Positions 16,323 to 25,081 of a stretch of 64,000 nucleotides of DNA are shown here, in pieces. Both the position numbers and the translations under genes were made by a program. The stretch is from Streptomyces pristinaespiralis (GTDB taxonomy: Bacteria > Actinomycetota > Actinomycetes > Streptomycetales > Streptomycetaceae). The stretch is from positions 8,181,501-8,245,500 of the forward strand of contig NZ_CP011340.1 of the NCBI RefSeq assembly GCF_001278075.1, read 5' to 3'. Position 1 is the stretch's first letter. The number at the start of each line of letters is the position of its first letter. The notes below the pieces were generated by a model. The model had not been told where the DNA came from. It did not search any database and saw only the letters and a program-made list of their open reading frames with translations.

Positions 16323-17606
16323 ATGACCACGGCCTTGGCCGAACACCGGGCCCCCGCGCACACCGTGCGGCCCGCGCAGGCCACCTCCCCGCGTACCACC
16401 GCCACCGTCGTCACCGGCATCGGCGTCACCGCACCCAACGGACTGGGCACCGAAGCCTGGTGGCAGGCCGTCCTCGCCGGCGAGAGCGGCATCCGCCCCC
16501 TCACCCGCTTCGACGCCACCCGCTACCCGGTACGCCTGGCCGGCGAGATCACCGGCTTCGTCGACGCCGACCACCTGCCCAGCCGGCTGCTCCCGCAGAC
16601 CGACCGCGTCACCCGCCTGTCGCTGGCCGCCGCCAAGGAGGCCCTGGACGACTGGGGCGACGACGTGGCCGCCCTGCCGGACTACAGCGCCGGCGTGGTC
16701 ACCGCCAGCTCCGCCGGCGGCTTCGAGTTCGGCCAGCGCGAACTGCAGGCCCTGTGGAGCAAAGGCGGCCAGCACGTCAGCGCCTACCAGTCCTTCGCCT
16801 GGTTCTACGCCGTCAACACCGGCCAGATCTCCATCCGGCACGGCCTGCGCGGCGCCAGCGGCGTCGTCGTCTCCGAACAGGCCGGCGGCCTCGACGCCCT
16901 CGCCCAGGCCCGCCGCCGCATCCGCAAGGGCAGCCGGCTCATGATCAGCGGCGGCGTCGACTCCGCACTGTGCCCCTGGGGCTGGGCCGCCCACCTGGCC
17001 GGCGGCTCCATGAGCACCGTCACCGACCCGGCCCGCGCCTACCTGCCCTTCGACCCGGCGGCCGCGGGCCACATCGTCGGCGAGGGCGGCGCCCTGTTCG
17101 TCCTCGAGAACGGCACGGCCGCCCACGCCCGCGGCGCCCGCACCTACGGCACCTTCGCCGGATACGCCGCCACCTTCGACGGCCCGGGCACCGACCGCCT
17201 CGCCGACGCCGCCCGCCTCGCCCTCGCCGACGCCGGACTGCGCCCCGACGAGATCGACGTCGTCTTCGCCGACGCCGCCGGCACCCGCGACGCCGACCGG
17301 GCCGAAGCCGCCGCCCTGAGCGCCCTGTTCGGCCCGCACGGCGTCCCGGTCACCGCCCCCAAGACCATGACCGGCCGCCTGCTGGCCGGCGGCGCGCCCC
17401 TGGACGTGGCCGCCGCCCTGCTCAGCCTGCGCGACCAGGTCATCCCGCCGACCACCGGCACCCGGCGCCCCGCCGACGACTGCCCGATCGACCTGGTCAC
17501 CGCCCCCCGCGACGGCATGCGGCTGCGCAACGCGCTGGTCCTCGCCCGCGGCCGGGGCGGCTTCAACTCCGCGGCCGTACTCAGCCAGGGCCCCGGACCG
17601 CAGTGA
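16323..17606 (+). CDS. Type II PKS chain-length factor, KS-beta (set 1)
   Basis: 427 residues; KS fold with the catalytic Cys replaced by Gln (VVSEQAGGLDALA), the hallmark of KS-beta/CLF. It forms the heterodimer with KS-alpha and sets chain length. The C-terminus RGRGGFNSAAVLS is typical. The ATG is preceded by GGAGG at 16312-16316, which sits at or inside the left end of the IS element, so the current ribosome binding site may be IS-derived. The ACP gene follows after 26 bp. Note the ~25-residue N-terminal extension before the TGIGVTAPNG motif. Confidence 0.95.
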   Translation: MTTALAEHRAPAHTVRPAQATSPRTTATVVTGIGVTAPNGLGTEAWWQAVLAGESGIRPLTRFDATRYPVRLAGEITGFVDADHLPSRLLPQTDRVTRLSLAAAKEALDDWGDDVAALPDYSAGVVTASSAGGFEFGQRELQALWSKGGQHVSAYQSFAWFYAVNTGQISIRHGLRGASGVVVSEQAGGLDALAQARRRIRKGSRLMISGGVDSALCPWGWAAHLAGGSMSTVTDPARAYLPFDPAAAGHIVGEGGALFVLENGTAAHARGARTYGTFAGYAATFDGPGTDRLADAARLALADAGLRPDEIDVVFADAAGTRDADRAEAAALSALFGPHGVPVTAPKTMTGRLLAGGAPLDVAAALLSLRDQVIPPTTGTRRPADDCPIDLVTAPRDGMRLRNALVLARGRGGFNSAAVLSQGPGPQ

Positions 17607-17632
17607 CACACGTGGAAGAGGAGACAGACGCC

Positions 17633-17896
17633 ATGGACCACCTGGAACTGGACGACCTGAAGACCCTGCTGCGCGAGTGCGCCGGCGTCGAGGAAGGCGT
17701 CGACCTCGACGGCGACGTCCTCGACGTCCCCTTCCTCGCCCTCGGCTACGACTCGCTGGCCCTGCTGCAGACCACCGGCCGCATCGAACGCGACTACGAC
17801 GTCACCCTCGACGAGGAGGGCCTCGACGAGGCGGAGACCCCCCGCGACTACCTGGCCCTGATCAACCGGGCCCTGTCCGCGCGGACCGCGGTGTGA
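17633..17896 (+). CDS. Type II PKS acyl carrier protein (set 1)
   Basis: 87 residues, acidic, with the phosphopantetheine Ser in ALGYDSLALLQTTG, as in actinorhodin-type ACPs. It carries the poly-beta-keto chain for the KS-alpha/KS-beta pair. GAAGAGGAG lies upstream of the ATG. The final GTG-TGA overlaps the start of the next gene (GTGA). Closely resembles the ACP of set 2 (30309-30563). Confidence 0.95.
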   Translation: MDHLELDDLKTLLRECAGVEEGVDLDGDVLDVPFLALGYDSLALLQTTGRIERDYDVTLDEEGLDEAETPRDYLALINRALSARTAV

Positions 17897-19188
17897 GACC
17901 GGCCGGGCCGGACAGGGCGACCGGGCACACCCCCGGGCCCGCCGACGTCCTCGTCGTCGGCGCCGGCCCGGCCGGGCTCGCCCTGACCCTGATGCTGCTG
18001 CGCTCCGGGGTGCGGGTCACCCTCGCCGAGAAGTCGACCACCTACCGGCGCGACTTCCACGGCGAGATCCTCCAGCCCGGCGGACAGCGCATCCTCGACC
18101 AGCTGGGCGTGCTGGACAGCGCGAGCCGCCGCGGCGCCCGCACCCTCGACGGCTTCCAGGTCCTCGAGCGCGGCCGCGTCCTGCTCGACATCGACTACCG
18201 GCGCCTCGAGCCCCCCTACGGCCGCCTCCTGGCCCTGCCCCAACGCCACCTGCTCGAAGAACTCCTCGCCGCCTGCCACCGGCTGCCCGGCTTCACCCAC
18301 CTGCCCGGCCACCGCATCAGCGCCCTGCGCGACGACCGCGGCCGCTGCACCGGGGCGGTGTTCACCGGCCCCGCCGGAACGCGCACCACCGTGCCCGCCC
18401 GGGTGGTCGTCGCCGCCGACGGACGCTTCTCCCGGACCCGCACCCTCGCCGGCATCGGCGCCGGCCGCCGCGAGGCCTTCGACCAGGACATCGTCTGGTT
18501 CACCCTGCCCGCGCCCGGCCGCGCCACCGGACGGGTCCGCATCCACCGCGCCGCCGGCACCGCCGTACTCGTCCACGACACCCACCCCGACCGGCTCCGC
18601 GTCGGCTGGGCCCTGCCGCACGGCGGCTGGCAGGCGGCCACGGCCGGCGGCATCGCCCCCATCAGGGACGAACTGGCCGCCGCCGTCCCCGAACTGGCCG
18701 ACCTCCTGCACCGACACCTCACCGGCCTCAGCGACCTGGCCCTGCTGGACGTGTTCGCCGCCGACGCCGAGGAATGGGTACGCGACGGCCTCGTCCTGGC
18801 CGGCGACGCCGCCCACACCCACGGCCCGCTCGGCGCCCAGGGCATCAACCTCGCCCTGCAGGACGCCGCCACCCTGCACCCCGTCCTCCTCGACGCGCTC
18901 GCCGCCGGCCGGTGCACCCGCGAACGGCTCGCCCCCTTCCAGCGGCTGCGGGCACCCGCCGCCGCCCGGGTCACCCGCGTCCAGCGCCTGCAGGCCAAGG
19001 CGTTCCTCGGCACCGCCGGACCCGCCGCCACCTACCTGCGCTCCCGCGCCGCCGCCCTGGTCACCCGCACCCCGCTCGGCGCCCACCTCACCTCCCGTAT
19101 CGCCTTCGGACCCGTACCCGTCCAGGTGCGGACCGACCTGTTCACCGCCGCCCCCCGACCCACCCAGAAAGGTGCACGGTCACAATGA
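17893..19188 (+). CDS. FAD-dependent aromatic hydroxylase (class A)
   Basis: 431 residues of the PHBH/UbiH family: Rossmann motif VVGAGPAGLALTL at ~residue 20, an AADGRFSRTR segment (DG motif) and GDAAHTHGPLGAQGINLALQ (GD motif binding the FAD ribityl). It would hydroxylate or epoxidise the polycyclic product using NAD(P)H and O2. GTG start coupled to the ACP stop, and its own stop coupled to the next gene (ATGA). The regiochemistry cannot be deduced. Confidence 0.9.
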   Translation: MRPAGPDRATGHTPGPADVLVVGAGPAGLALTLMLLRSGVRVTLAEKSTTYRRDFHGEILQPGGQRILDQLGVLDSASRRGARTLDGFQVLERGRVLLDIDYRRLEPPYGRLLALPQRHLLEELLAACHRLPGFTHLPGHRISALRDDRGRCTGAVFTGPAGTRTTVPARVVVAADGRFSRTRTLAGIGAGRREAFDQDIVWFTLPAPGRATGRVRIHRAAGTAVLVHDTHPDRLRVGWALPHGGWQAATAGGIAPIRDELAAAVPELADLLHRHLTGLSDLALLDVFAADAEEWVRDGLVLAGDAAHTHGPLGAQGINLALQDAATLHPVLLDALAAGRCTRERLAPFQRLRAPAAARVTRVQRLQAKAFLGTAGPAATYLRSRAAALVTRTPLGAHLTSRIAFGPVPVQVRTDLFTAAPRPTQKGARSQ

Positions 19189-20828
19189 CTGCTCCGAGCC
19201 GTCGGCGTTTCGTCGCCCAGGCGCTCACGGCGGGCGCCGCCGCCGGCCTCACCACCACCGGCCTCGCACCCGCCGCCCGCGCCGCCACCGACCCCGCCCC
19301 CGCCCCGGCCCCGGCCCCGGCCCCGGCACTTCGGGTCACCCCCGACGACCCGCGCTACGCGGCCCTGTCGGTACGCGGCAGCAACAAGCGCTTCACCGCC
19401 ACCCCGGACGCCTTCTGCCTCCCCGCCACCACCGCCGACGTCGTCCACGCCGTCGGCCACGCGGTACAGCGCCGCCGGCGCATCGCCGTACGCAGCGGCG
19501 GCCACTGCTACGAGAACGTCGTCGGCGACCCCGCCGTCCAGGTCGTCATCGACCTCGCCGCCATGAACGCCGTCACCTACGACCCGAGGCGGCGCGCCTT
19601 CATGGTCGAAGCCGGCGCGCAGCTCATCGACGTGTACAAGAGCCTGTACTACGGCTGGGGCGTCACCCTGCCCGGCGGCGCCAGCGCCACCGTCGGCTTC
19701 GGCGGCCACATCACCGGCGGCGGATACGGCGCGCTCAGCCGCGCCTTCGGCCTCGCCGCCGACCACCTGTACGCGCTCGAGGTCGTCGTCGTCGACGCCT
19801 TCGGCCGCGCCCGCGCCGTCGTCGCCACCCGCGAGCCCGGTGACCCGCACCGCGACCTGTGGTGGGCCCACACCGGAGGCGGCGGCGGCAACTTCGGCAT
19901 CGTCACCCGCTACTGGTTCCGCTCCCCGAACGCCCACGGCGACGACCCCGCGCACCTGCTGCCCCGCCCGCCCGCCACCATCGTCTCCAACGCGGTGATC
20001 TACCCCCGCGACGGCATGGACCAGGCCGCCTTCGGCCGTCTGCTGCACAACCACGGCCGGTGGCACGAGGACAACAGCGACCCCGCCTCGCCGTACACCG
20101 GCCTCTACAGCGGACTGGTGCTGCCCGGCCGGCTGAAGGACAACGACCCCGGGCAGAGCGCCATCGCCTTCACCCACCTCGACGGCACCCTCCCCGGCTC
20201 CCGCGAACTGCTGGACCGCTACGTGAGCGCGCTGACCGACGGCGTCGGCGTCACCCCCTACATCACCGACACCGCGAGCGAGCCGTGGCTGACCGCGACA
20301 ATCGCGCTCGCCGAGTCGCAGGACACCGACAAGGGCCGCCACAAGATCAAGTCGGCCTATCTGCGCCGCGCCCTCACCCGCGCCCAGACCGACGCACTCT
20401 TCACGCACCTGAACTCCACCGACCACCGCAACGACAGCGCCTCGGTGTCCCTCCAGTCCTACGGCGGCCGCACCAACACCCTCCCCGCCGGCGCCACGGC
20501 CAGCGCGCACCGCGACTCGGTCCTCAACGTGATCTTCATGAACACCTGGCAGGACGCGGAGGCCGACGCCGTCAACATCGACTGGCTGCGCCGCACCTAC
20601 CGGGACGTGTTCGCCGCCACCGGAGGGGTGCCCGTCCCGGGCCGCGGCAGTGACGGCGCCTACATCAACTACCCGGACATCGACCTGGCCGACCCCCGCT
20701 GGAACACCTCCGGGGTGCCCTGGCACCACCTCTACTACAAGGACAACTACCCGCGCCTGCAGCGCATCAAGGCGAAGTGGGACCCGCGTGGCGTCTTCCG
20801 CCACGCCCTGTCCGTCCGCCCCGCCTGA
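19185..20828 (+). CDS. Tat-secreted berberine-bridge-type FAD oxidoreductase
   Basis: 547 residues. N-terminal twin-arginine signal (SRRRFVAQAL, hydrophobic stretch, AARAA cleavage-like site), an Ala/Pro repeat, a PCMH FAD-binding domain with RSGGHCYENVVG (His for 8-alpha covalent flavin) and a C-terminal BBE segment with YINYPDIDL and YYKDNYPRLQ. The second covalent residue of bicovalent members, a Cys before the GGHITGGGYG loop, is absent (PGGASATVGFGG), so the flavin is probably mono-covalent. Relatives oxidise polyketides or their sugars late in biosynthesis, often outside the cytoplasm. ATG overlaps the preceding stop. Confidence 0.9.
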   Translation: MTAPSRRRFVAQALTAGAAAGLTTTGLAPAARAATDPAPAPAPAPAPALRVTPDDPRYAALSVRGSNKRFTATPDAFCLPATTADVVHAVGHAVQRRRRIAVRSGGHCYENVVGDPAVQVVIDLAAMNAVTYDPRRRAFMVEAGAQLIDVYKSLYYGWGVTLPGGASATVGFGGHITGGGYGALSRAFGLAADHLYALEVVVVDAFGRARAVVATREPGDPHRDLWWAHTGGGGGNFGIVTRYWFRSPNAHGDDPAHLLPRPPATIVSNAVIYPRDGMDQAAFGRLLHNHGRWHEDNSDPASPYTGLYSGLVLPGRLKDNDPGQSAIAFTHLDGTLPGSRELLDRYVSALTDGVGVTPYITDTASEPWLTATIALAESQDTDKGRHKIKSAYLRRALTRAQTDALFTHLNSTDHRNDSASVSLQSYGGRTNTLPAGATASAHRDSVLNVIFMNTWQDAEADAVNIDWLRRTYRDVFAATGGVPVPGRGSDGAYINYPDIDLADPRWNTSGVPWHHLYYKDNYPRLQRIKAKWDPRGVFRHALSVRPA

Positions 20829-20884
20829 GCACCGCCGCACCACCCAGTCCCAGAAACCCACCACACACGACGGGAGCGACCGGG

Positions 20885-22120
20885 ATGTCCGTCCCCTCCT
20901 CGCCCACATCGACATCGTCCGCCGGCATAGCGAAACTCCCCTCGCTCACCGGCTACCGCTTCATCCTCTTCAACGCGGTGTTCTGGACCCACACACTCGC
21001 CGCCGCCCGCTTCTTCGAGAGCGAGTACGTCAACAACCTCGGCCACATCTGGCCCTACGGCACCACCGCCCTGGCGTCGTTCTTCATCCTCTCCGGCTTC
21101 GTCCTGACCTGGGGCGAGTCCTGGCGCAACGGGCTGGGCCGGTACTGGCGCGCCCGCGCCGCGAAGATCTTCCCCGGCCACGTCGTGATCTGGGCACTGA
21201 CCCTGATCCTGCTCGCCGTCGTCGGCCCCCTCGCCATGATCGGCCCCACCGACGTCGGCCCGGCCGTCGCCAACCTCTTCCTGGTACAGGCCTGGATCCC
21301 CGACCCCGCCTACCTGATGAGCGTCTACGGCATCAACTGGTCGGTCTCCTGCGAGATCGCCTTCTACCTCGCCCTGCCGCTGTTCATCCGGCCGCTGCTG
21401 AAGATTCCGGCCAACCGCCTGTGGGCCGCGTTCGCCGTCCTGGTCGGCCTCGTCATCGCCATCCCCGCCGTCATCAACTCCGTCGTCGGCGGCCCCGTCT
21501 GGCCGTTCTGGGCGCCGCTCTCCTTCGACCAGGCGTGGATGGTCTACTTCCTGCCCCTCAGCCGTCTGCCCGAGTTCCTCCTCGGCGTCGTCCTCGCCCG
21601 CATCGTGCAGACCGGCTGGTGGCCCAGGATCCGCGGCCGCTGGATCTTCCTCGCCACCGCCGTCGCCACCTACCTGGTCTGGCTCGCCGTCGACGGCGCC
21701 CTGCCCGCCACCTACGCCAGCAGCGGCATCATGTCCATCACCGTCTGCCTGTTCATCCCCCTCATCGCCCTGCGCGACATCGACGGCCGCTCCTCGTTCA
21801 TGGCCCGCAAGAGCTGGGTCGCCCTCGGCGACGCCTCCTACGCCACCTACCTGGTGCACTGGCCCGTCCTCGCCATCGCCCGCGAAGTCGTCGGCCCCAC
21901 CGCCAAGTTCGGACTCTGGGCCGGCTGGGGCATCGTGCTGGCCACCCTGGTCGTCACCCAGGCACTCGGCCTGCTCCTGTGCCGCTACGTCGAACGGCCG
22001 CTGATGCTGCGCCTGGGCAGGCCGCGCAGCAGCCGCATCCCGACCGCGGTGGTGACCCCCAGGCCCACCACCACCGCCTCGGCCGCCGCGGCTCCCGCCC
22101 CCGCCAAGGAACCGGCGTGA
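20885..22120 (+). CDS. Membrane O-acyltransferase (acyltransferase-3 family)
   Basis: 411 residues with about ten hydrophobic segments, beginning after ~20 residues at LTGYRFILFNAVFWTH. Motifs of the Acyl_transf_3 family include FFILSGFVLTWG, an Arg-rich loop YWRARAAKIFPGH, INWSVSCEIAFYL, and LGDASYATYLVHWP near the end. Antibiotic relatives (MdmB, CarE) acylate hydroxyls of macrolide sugars, so sugar or aglycone O-acylation is likely here. ATG start after GGGAG; the stop overlaps the P450 GTG (GTGA). Confidence 0.9.
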   Translation: MSVPSSPTSTSSAGIAKLPSLTGYRFILFNAVFWTHTLAAARFFESEYVNNLGHIWPYGTTALASFFILSGFVLTWGESWRNGLGRYWRARAAKIFPGHVVIWALTLILLAVVGPLAMIGPTDVGPAVANLFLVQAWIPDPAYLMSVYGINWSVSCEIAFYLALPLFIRPLLKIPANRLWAAFAVLVGLVIAIPAVINSVVGGPVWPFWAPLSFDQAWMVYFLPLSRLPEFLLGVVLARIVQTGWWPRIRGRWIFLATAVATYLVWLAVDGALPATYASSGIMSITVCLFIPLIALRDIDGRSSFMARKSWVALGDASYATYLVHWPVLAIAREVVGPTAKFGLWAGWGIVLATLVVTQALGLLLCRYVERPLMLRLGRPRSSRIPTAVVTPRPTTTASAAAAPAPAKEPA

Positions 22121-23427
22121 CCACCACCGCCCCCCGGCCGGCGGCCCCCGCACCGGCCACCGCCGGGCACACCGCCCCAGAACCGGCCGCCGCCGGGCAG
22201 GCGGACACCTGCCCGGCGGCCGCCGGGCACGCGCCGGCGTTCCCCTTCGACACCGAACCCGGCCCGCCGCTGGAGGTCCCGCAGGAGTTCACCCGCCTGC
22301 GGGACCGCTGCCCCGTCCAGCGGGTCCGCCTCCCCTACGGCGGCGAGGGCTACCTCGTCAGCCGGTACGCCGACGTGAAACAGGTCCTCGCCGACCGGCG
22401 GTTCTCACGGGCCGCCACCGTCGGCAAGGACGTGCCCCGCACCGTGCGGGAGGTCACCGCCCCCGGACACCTGCTGGCGATGGACCCGCCCGAGCACACC
22501 CGGCTGCGCCGCCTGGTCGCGGCCGCGTTCACCGAACGCAGCATCCAGCGCCGGCGGCCGCGGATCCAGCAGATCGTCGACGATCTCGTCGACGGCCTGC
22601 GCGCCCGGGCCGCCGGCGGCGAGGCGGTCGACCTGGTCGCCCACTTCTCCATGCCGCTGCCGATGACCGTCATCTGCGAACTGCTCGGCGTCCCGCCCGG
22701 CGACCGGCACTACTTCCAGCGGGTCGCCGAAGTCGCCTTCAGCAACGGCGCGGTCGACCCGCAGGAGATGCAACAGGTCGGCGAGGCCTTCGGCACCTAC
22801 CTGACCGGGCACATCGCCCGGCTGCGGGAGCGCCCCGGCGACGACCTGATGTCCCAGATGATCGCCGCACGCGACGAGGACCAGGACCGGCTCACCGAGG
22901 CCGAACTCATCAGCCTGGCGGGCACACTCCTGCTCGCCGGCTACGAGACCACCGCCGCCGAGATCTCCAACTTCGTCTACACGCTGCTCGAGCACGACCG
23001 CTGGTCCTGGCTGGTGGACCACCCCGAGCACCTGGACACCGCCGTCGAGGAACTGCTGCGCTACATCGCCCTCGGCGGCGGGGACGTACTGCCCCGCCTG
23101 GCGACCGAGGACATCGACGTCGGCGGCACCGTCCTTCCCGAGGGCGCCTCGGTCATCGCGGCGATGATCTCCGCCAACCGCGACGGACACGTCTTCCCCG
23201 ACCCCGACGTGCTCGACCTGGAACGCAGCCCCAACCCGCACGTCGCCTTCGGCCACGGCCCGCACCACTGCACCGGCGCCCAACTCGCCCGCCTGGAACT
23301 GCGCGTGGCCCTCGCCTCGCTGCTGCGCGCCTTCCCCGCACTGCGCCTGGCGGTCCCCGCCGCACAGGTCCCCTGGCGCCAGGGCTCCCTGGTCCGCGGC
23401 CCCCGGCAGCTGCTGCTGCGCTGGTAG
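22117..23427 (+). CDS. Cytochrome P450
   Basis: 436 residues. After a ~45-residue Ala/Pro/Gly-rich head comes a standard bacterial CYP: I-helix LLLAGYETTAAEIS, ExxR in EELLRYIA, and the heme loop FGHGPHHCTGAQLARLE with the Cys ligand. All catalytic motifs are intact, so it is an oxygenase rather than a glycosyltransferase helper of the DesVIII type. Last gene of the plus-strand operon begun at 12858, followed by a strong terminator. The low-complexity head is unusual for the family. Confidence 0.94.
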   Translation: MTTTAPRPAAPAPATAGHTAPEPAAAGQADTCPAAAGHAPAFPFDTEPGPPLEVPQEFTRLRDRCPVQRVRLPYGGEGYLVSRYADVKQVLADRRFSRAATVGKDVPRTVREVTAPGHLLAMDPPEHTRLRRLVAAAFTERSIQRRRPRIQQIVDDLVDGLRARAAGGEAVDLVAHFSMPLPMTVICELLGVPPGDRHYFQRVAEVAFSNGAVDPQEMQQVGEAFGTYLTGHIARLRERPGDDLMSQMIAARDEDQDRLTEAELISLAGTLLLAGYETTAAEISNFVYTLLEHDRWSWLVDHPEHLDTAVEELLRYIALGGGDVLPRLATEDIDVGGTVLPEGASVIAAMISANRDGHVFPDPDVLDLERSPNPHVAFGHGPHHCTGAQLARLELRVALASLLRAFPALRLAVPAAQVPWRQGSLVRGPRQLLLRW

Positions 23428-23455
23428 GAGCCCGCCGCACCACGGCACACACCGA

Positions 23456-23509
23456 AAAGAAGAGAAGGGGCCCGGCGGACAGATGTCCGCCGGGCCCCTT
23501 CTCTTCTTT
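23456..23509. terminator. Bidirectional terminator, perfect 26 bp stem
   Basis: The arms 23456-23481 and 23484-23509 are perfectly complementary, with purine-rich 5' and T-rich 3' flanks. Weaker pairing continues outward (CACACCGA with TCGGTGTG). It lies between the convergent P450 gene and the small minus-strand gene and should stop both transcripts. Confidence 0.9.
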
Positions 23510-23541
23510 GTTCTCGGTGTGCCCGCACGGGCCGCGGCCGG

Positions 23542-23778
23542 TCAGCCGGCCCGCTGCCACTCCTCCAGCAGCGCCCGCTCCAGCGCCGTCAGCGGCACAT
23601 CCGGCCGCAGCCGCTCCGGATGCCCCACGGGCGGCCGCAGCAGCAACGGCGGCCGCTGCGCCGCGGTCCGCGTGCTCTCACCCGCCAGATACACCCCGCC
23701 GCAGGCCACCAGACCCTGCCACACCGGCCGCAGGCACCGCCGCACCACCCGCACCGGCCACCGGCGGGCGGCCATCAC
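23542..23778 (-). CDS. Small conserved actinobacterial protein (DUF6059-like)
   Basis: 78 residues: a basic N-terminus (MAARRWPVRVVRR), a short hydrophobic stretch (LVACGGVYLAG), and a C-terminal GHPERLRPDVPLTALERALLEEW. This is the pattern I recall for small DUF6059 proteins of Streptomyces, which sit in antibiotic clusters with unknown role. The GTG at 23778 overlaps the preceding stop (an ATG follows immediately), so it is translated with the hydroxylase gene upstream. Moderate certainty about the family. Confidence 0.65.
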   Translation of the reverse strand: MMAARRWPVRVVRRCLRPVWQGLVACGGVYLAGESTRTAAQRPPLLLRPPVGHPERLRPDVPLTALERALLEEWQRAG

Positions 23779-24920
23779 CGCTCACCCGCCGCACGGCCCG
23801 CGTAGGCCGCCGCCGCCGGACCCAGCTGCAGCACCACGTGCCCGGCCGCCGAGTGCACATCGCGCCACAGCCGCTGCAGCGGAGTGTTCACGCTGTGCCC
23901 GCTGGTACCGGACGCCGCGAAGAGCCGGTCCACGACCCGAACCAGCATCTCGGCGGCCAGGGCGCAGTCACGCTGCGCGCGGGCCGTCTCCAGCGGCGTG
24001 GGAGCCGTGCCGCGGTCCGCGACCCGGGCGACCCGCTCCAGCAGCAGACGGGCCGCGTCCAGCTCGCCCGAGCAGCGGGCCAGCGTCTCCTCGTAGAAGC
24101 CGCGCCCCGGCCCGGGGCCCGGCGTGTAGGAGGCGGAAGCCAGCTTGGGCGCCGTGGACGCCGACCACAGCTCGAGGGCGCCCTGCGCGGCACCGAGCAT
24201 CGGCAGGGTGAAGAACAGGCCGTTGACGGCCGGCAGCGGCACCGCGTGGCAGCCCTCCACCCCCTGCGGTGCCCGCCCGGTCAGAAGGTCCTGTGCGGAG
24301 AAGCTCAGCTCGTCGGCGACGAACACGTCCTCGGCGATCAGCGTGTTGCTGCCGCTCGCGCGCATCCCGACGTCCGACCAGGTGGTCTCGGTGCGGTAGG
24401 CGCCGCGGGGCAGGGCGAACAGCCGGGGGAGGGGCCGCCCCTCGCCCGCCGCGGCCGGGGCCGTCACCAGCGCCCAGTCGGAGTGGTCGACGACGCTGAC
24501 GTACGGCCAGGTGCCGCCGACCCGCCAGCCGCCGTCCACCGCACGGGCCCGGCCCACCGGGGACACGGAGCCGACGATCACCGTGTCGGGGCCCTCGCGC
24601 CAGACCTCCTTGCGCCCGGCCTCGGGCAGGTAGGCGGCCATCCGCGACAGGCTCGCCACGATCGACGCGCTCCACGCGGTCGCCGGACAGCGCGCGCCGA
24701 GCGTGGTGATGCCCGCGGCCAGCTCGGTGAACGTCGCCGCGGCGCCACCGTGCGCGGCGGGCACGAAGTGCCGGGCGAAACCCGCCCCGACCAGGGCGCG
24801 CAGCACATCCGCGTCCATACGGCGCGCCTGCTCGGCCTGCTCGGCCCGCTCGGCGGCGAGCCGGGCGACAGTGCGCGCGGCGTCCGCCACACCGGACCCG
24901 TGCCGGAACTCGTCGGTCAT
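23775..24920 (-). CDS. Acyl-CoA-dehydrogenase-fold flavin monooxygenase
   Basis: 381 residues of the group D (HsaA/ActVA-ORF5/DszC-like) oxygenases: GAGFARHFVPAAHGG early, PATAWSASIVASLSRM, and the C-terminal four-helix domain ending QRLWRDVHSAAGHVVLQLG (Arg-Asp-x-His signature of hydroxylases rather than true dehydrogenases). It would use reduced flavin from the reductase at 5404-5934 to hydroxylate the aromatic core. ATG 24920 has AGAAGGAG at 6 nt. The 3' end overlaps the small gene. A SARP-type site lies upstream on the minus strand. Confidence 0.85.
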   Translation of the reverse strand: MTDEFRHGSGVADAARTVARLAAERAEQAEQARRMDADVLRALVGAGFARHFVPAAHGGAAATFTELAAGITTLGARCPATAWSASIVASLSRMAAYLPEAGRKEVWREGPDTVIVGSVSPVGRARAVDGGWRVGGTWPYVSVVDHSDWALVTAPAAAGEGRPLPRLFALPRGAYRTETTWSDVGMRASGSNTLIAEDVFVADELSFSAQDLLTGRAPQGVEGCHAVPLPAVNGLFFTLPMLGAAQGALELWSASTAPKLASASYTPGPGPGRGFYEETLARCSGELDAARLLLERVARVADRGTAPTPLETARAQRDCALAAEMLVRVVDRLFAASGTSGHSVNTPLQRLWRDVHSAAGHVVLQLGPAAAAYAGRAAGER

Positions 24921-24963
24921 CTGGGCTCCTTCTGCTCGGCGTGCCCCGGGGCGGGCCGTCACC

Positions 24964-25014
24964 TCGCAACGCTCTGACCGGCCGGTCGCGATCCGCTCAA
25001 ATGCGCCTGGAGGG
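24964..25014. promoter_or_regulatory. SARP-type operator in the divergent hydroxylase/cyclase region
   Basis: Minus strand: TCCAGGC (from 25011), TTGAGCG (25000) and GCGACCG (24989) are 11 bp apart; 8 bp later GAGCGT (24974-24969) fits a -10 for the hydroxylase gene. Plus strand: TCGCAAC, TGACCGG, TCGCGAT, TCAAATG and TGGAGGG begin at 24964, 24975, 24986, 24997 and 25008, also 11 bp apart, but with no clear -10 after them. The same DNA could serve both directions. Confidence 0.5.
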
Positions 25015-25081
25015 TCGAGGACGCCACAAGCGGCCCGCAGCAGACTCGGCCCGTTCCCGCCGTCTGCCGTGAGGAGAGGCC

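Noticed and set aside
22117..23427. P450-like glycosyltransferase helper (DesVIII/EryCII type)
   Set aside because: The heme Cys loop, ExxR and I-helix threonine are all intact, and no glycosyltransferase gene adjoins it, so it is a normal P450.
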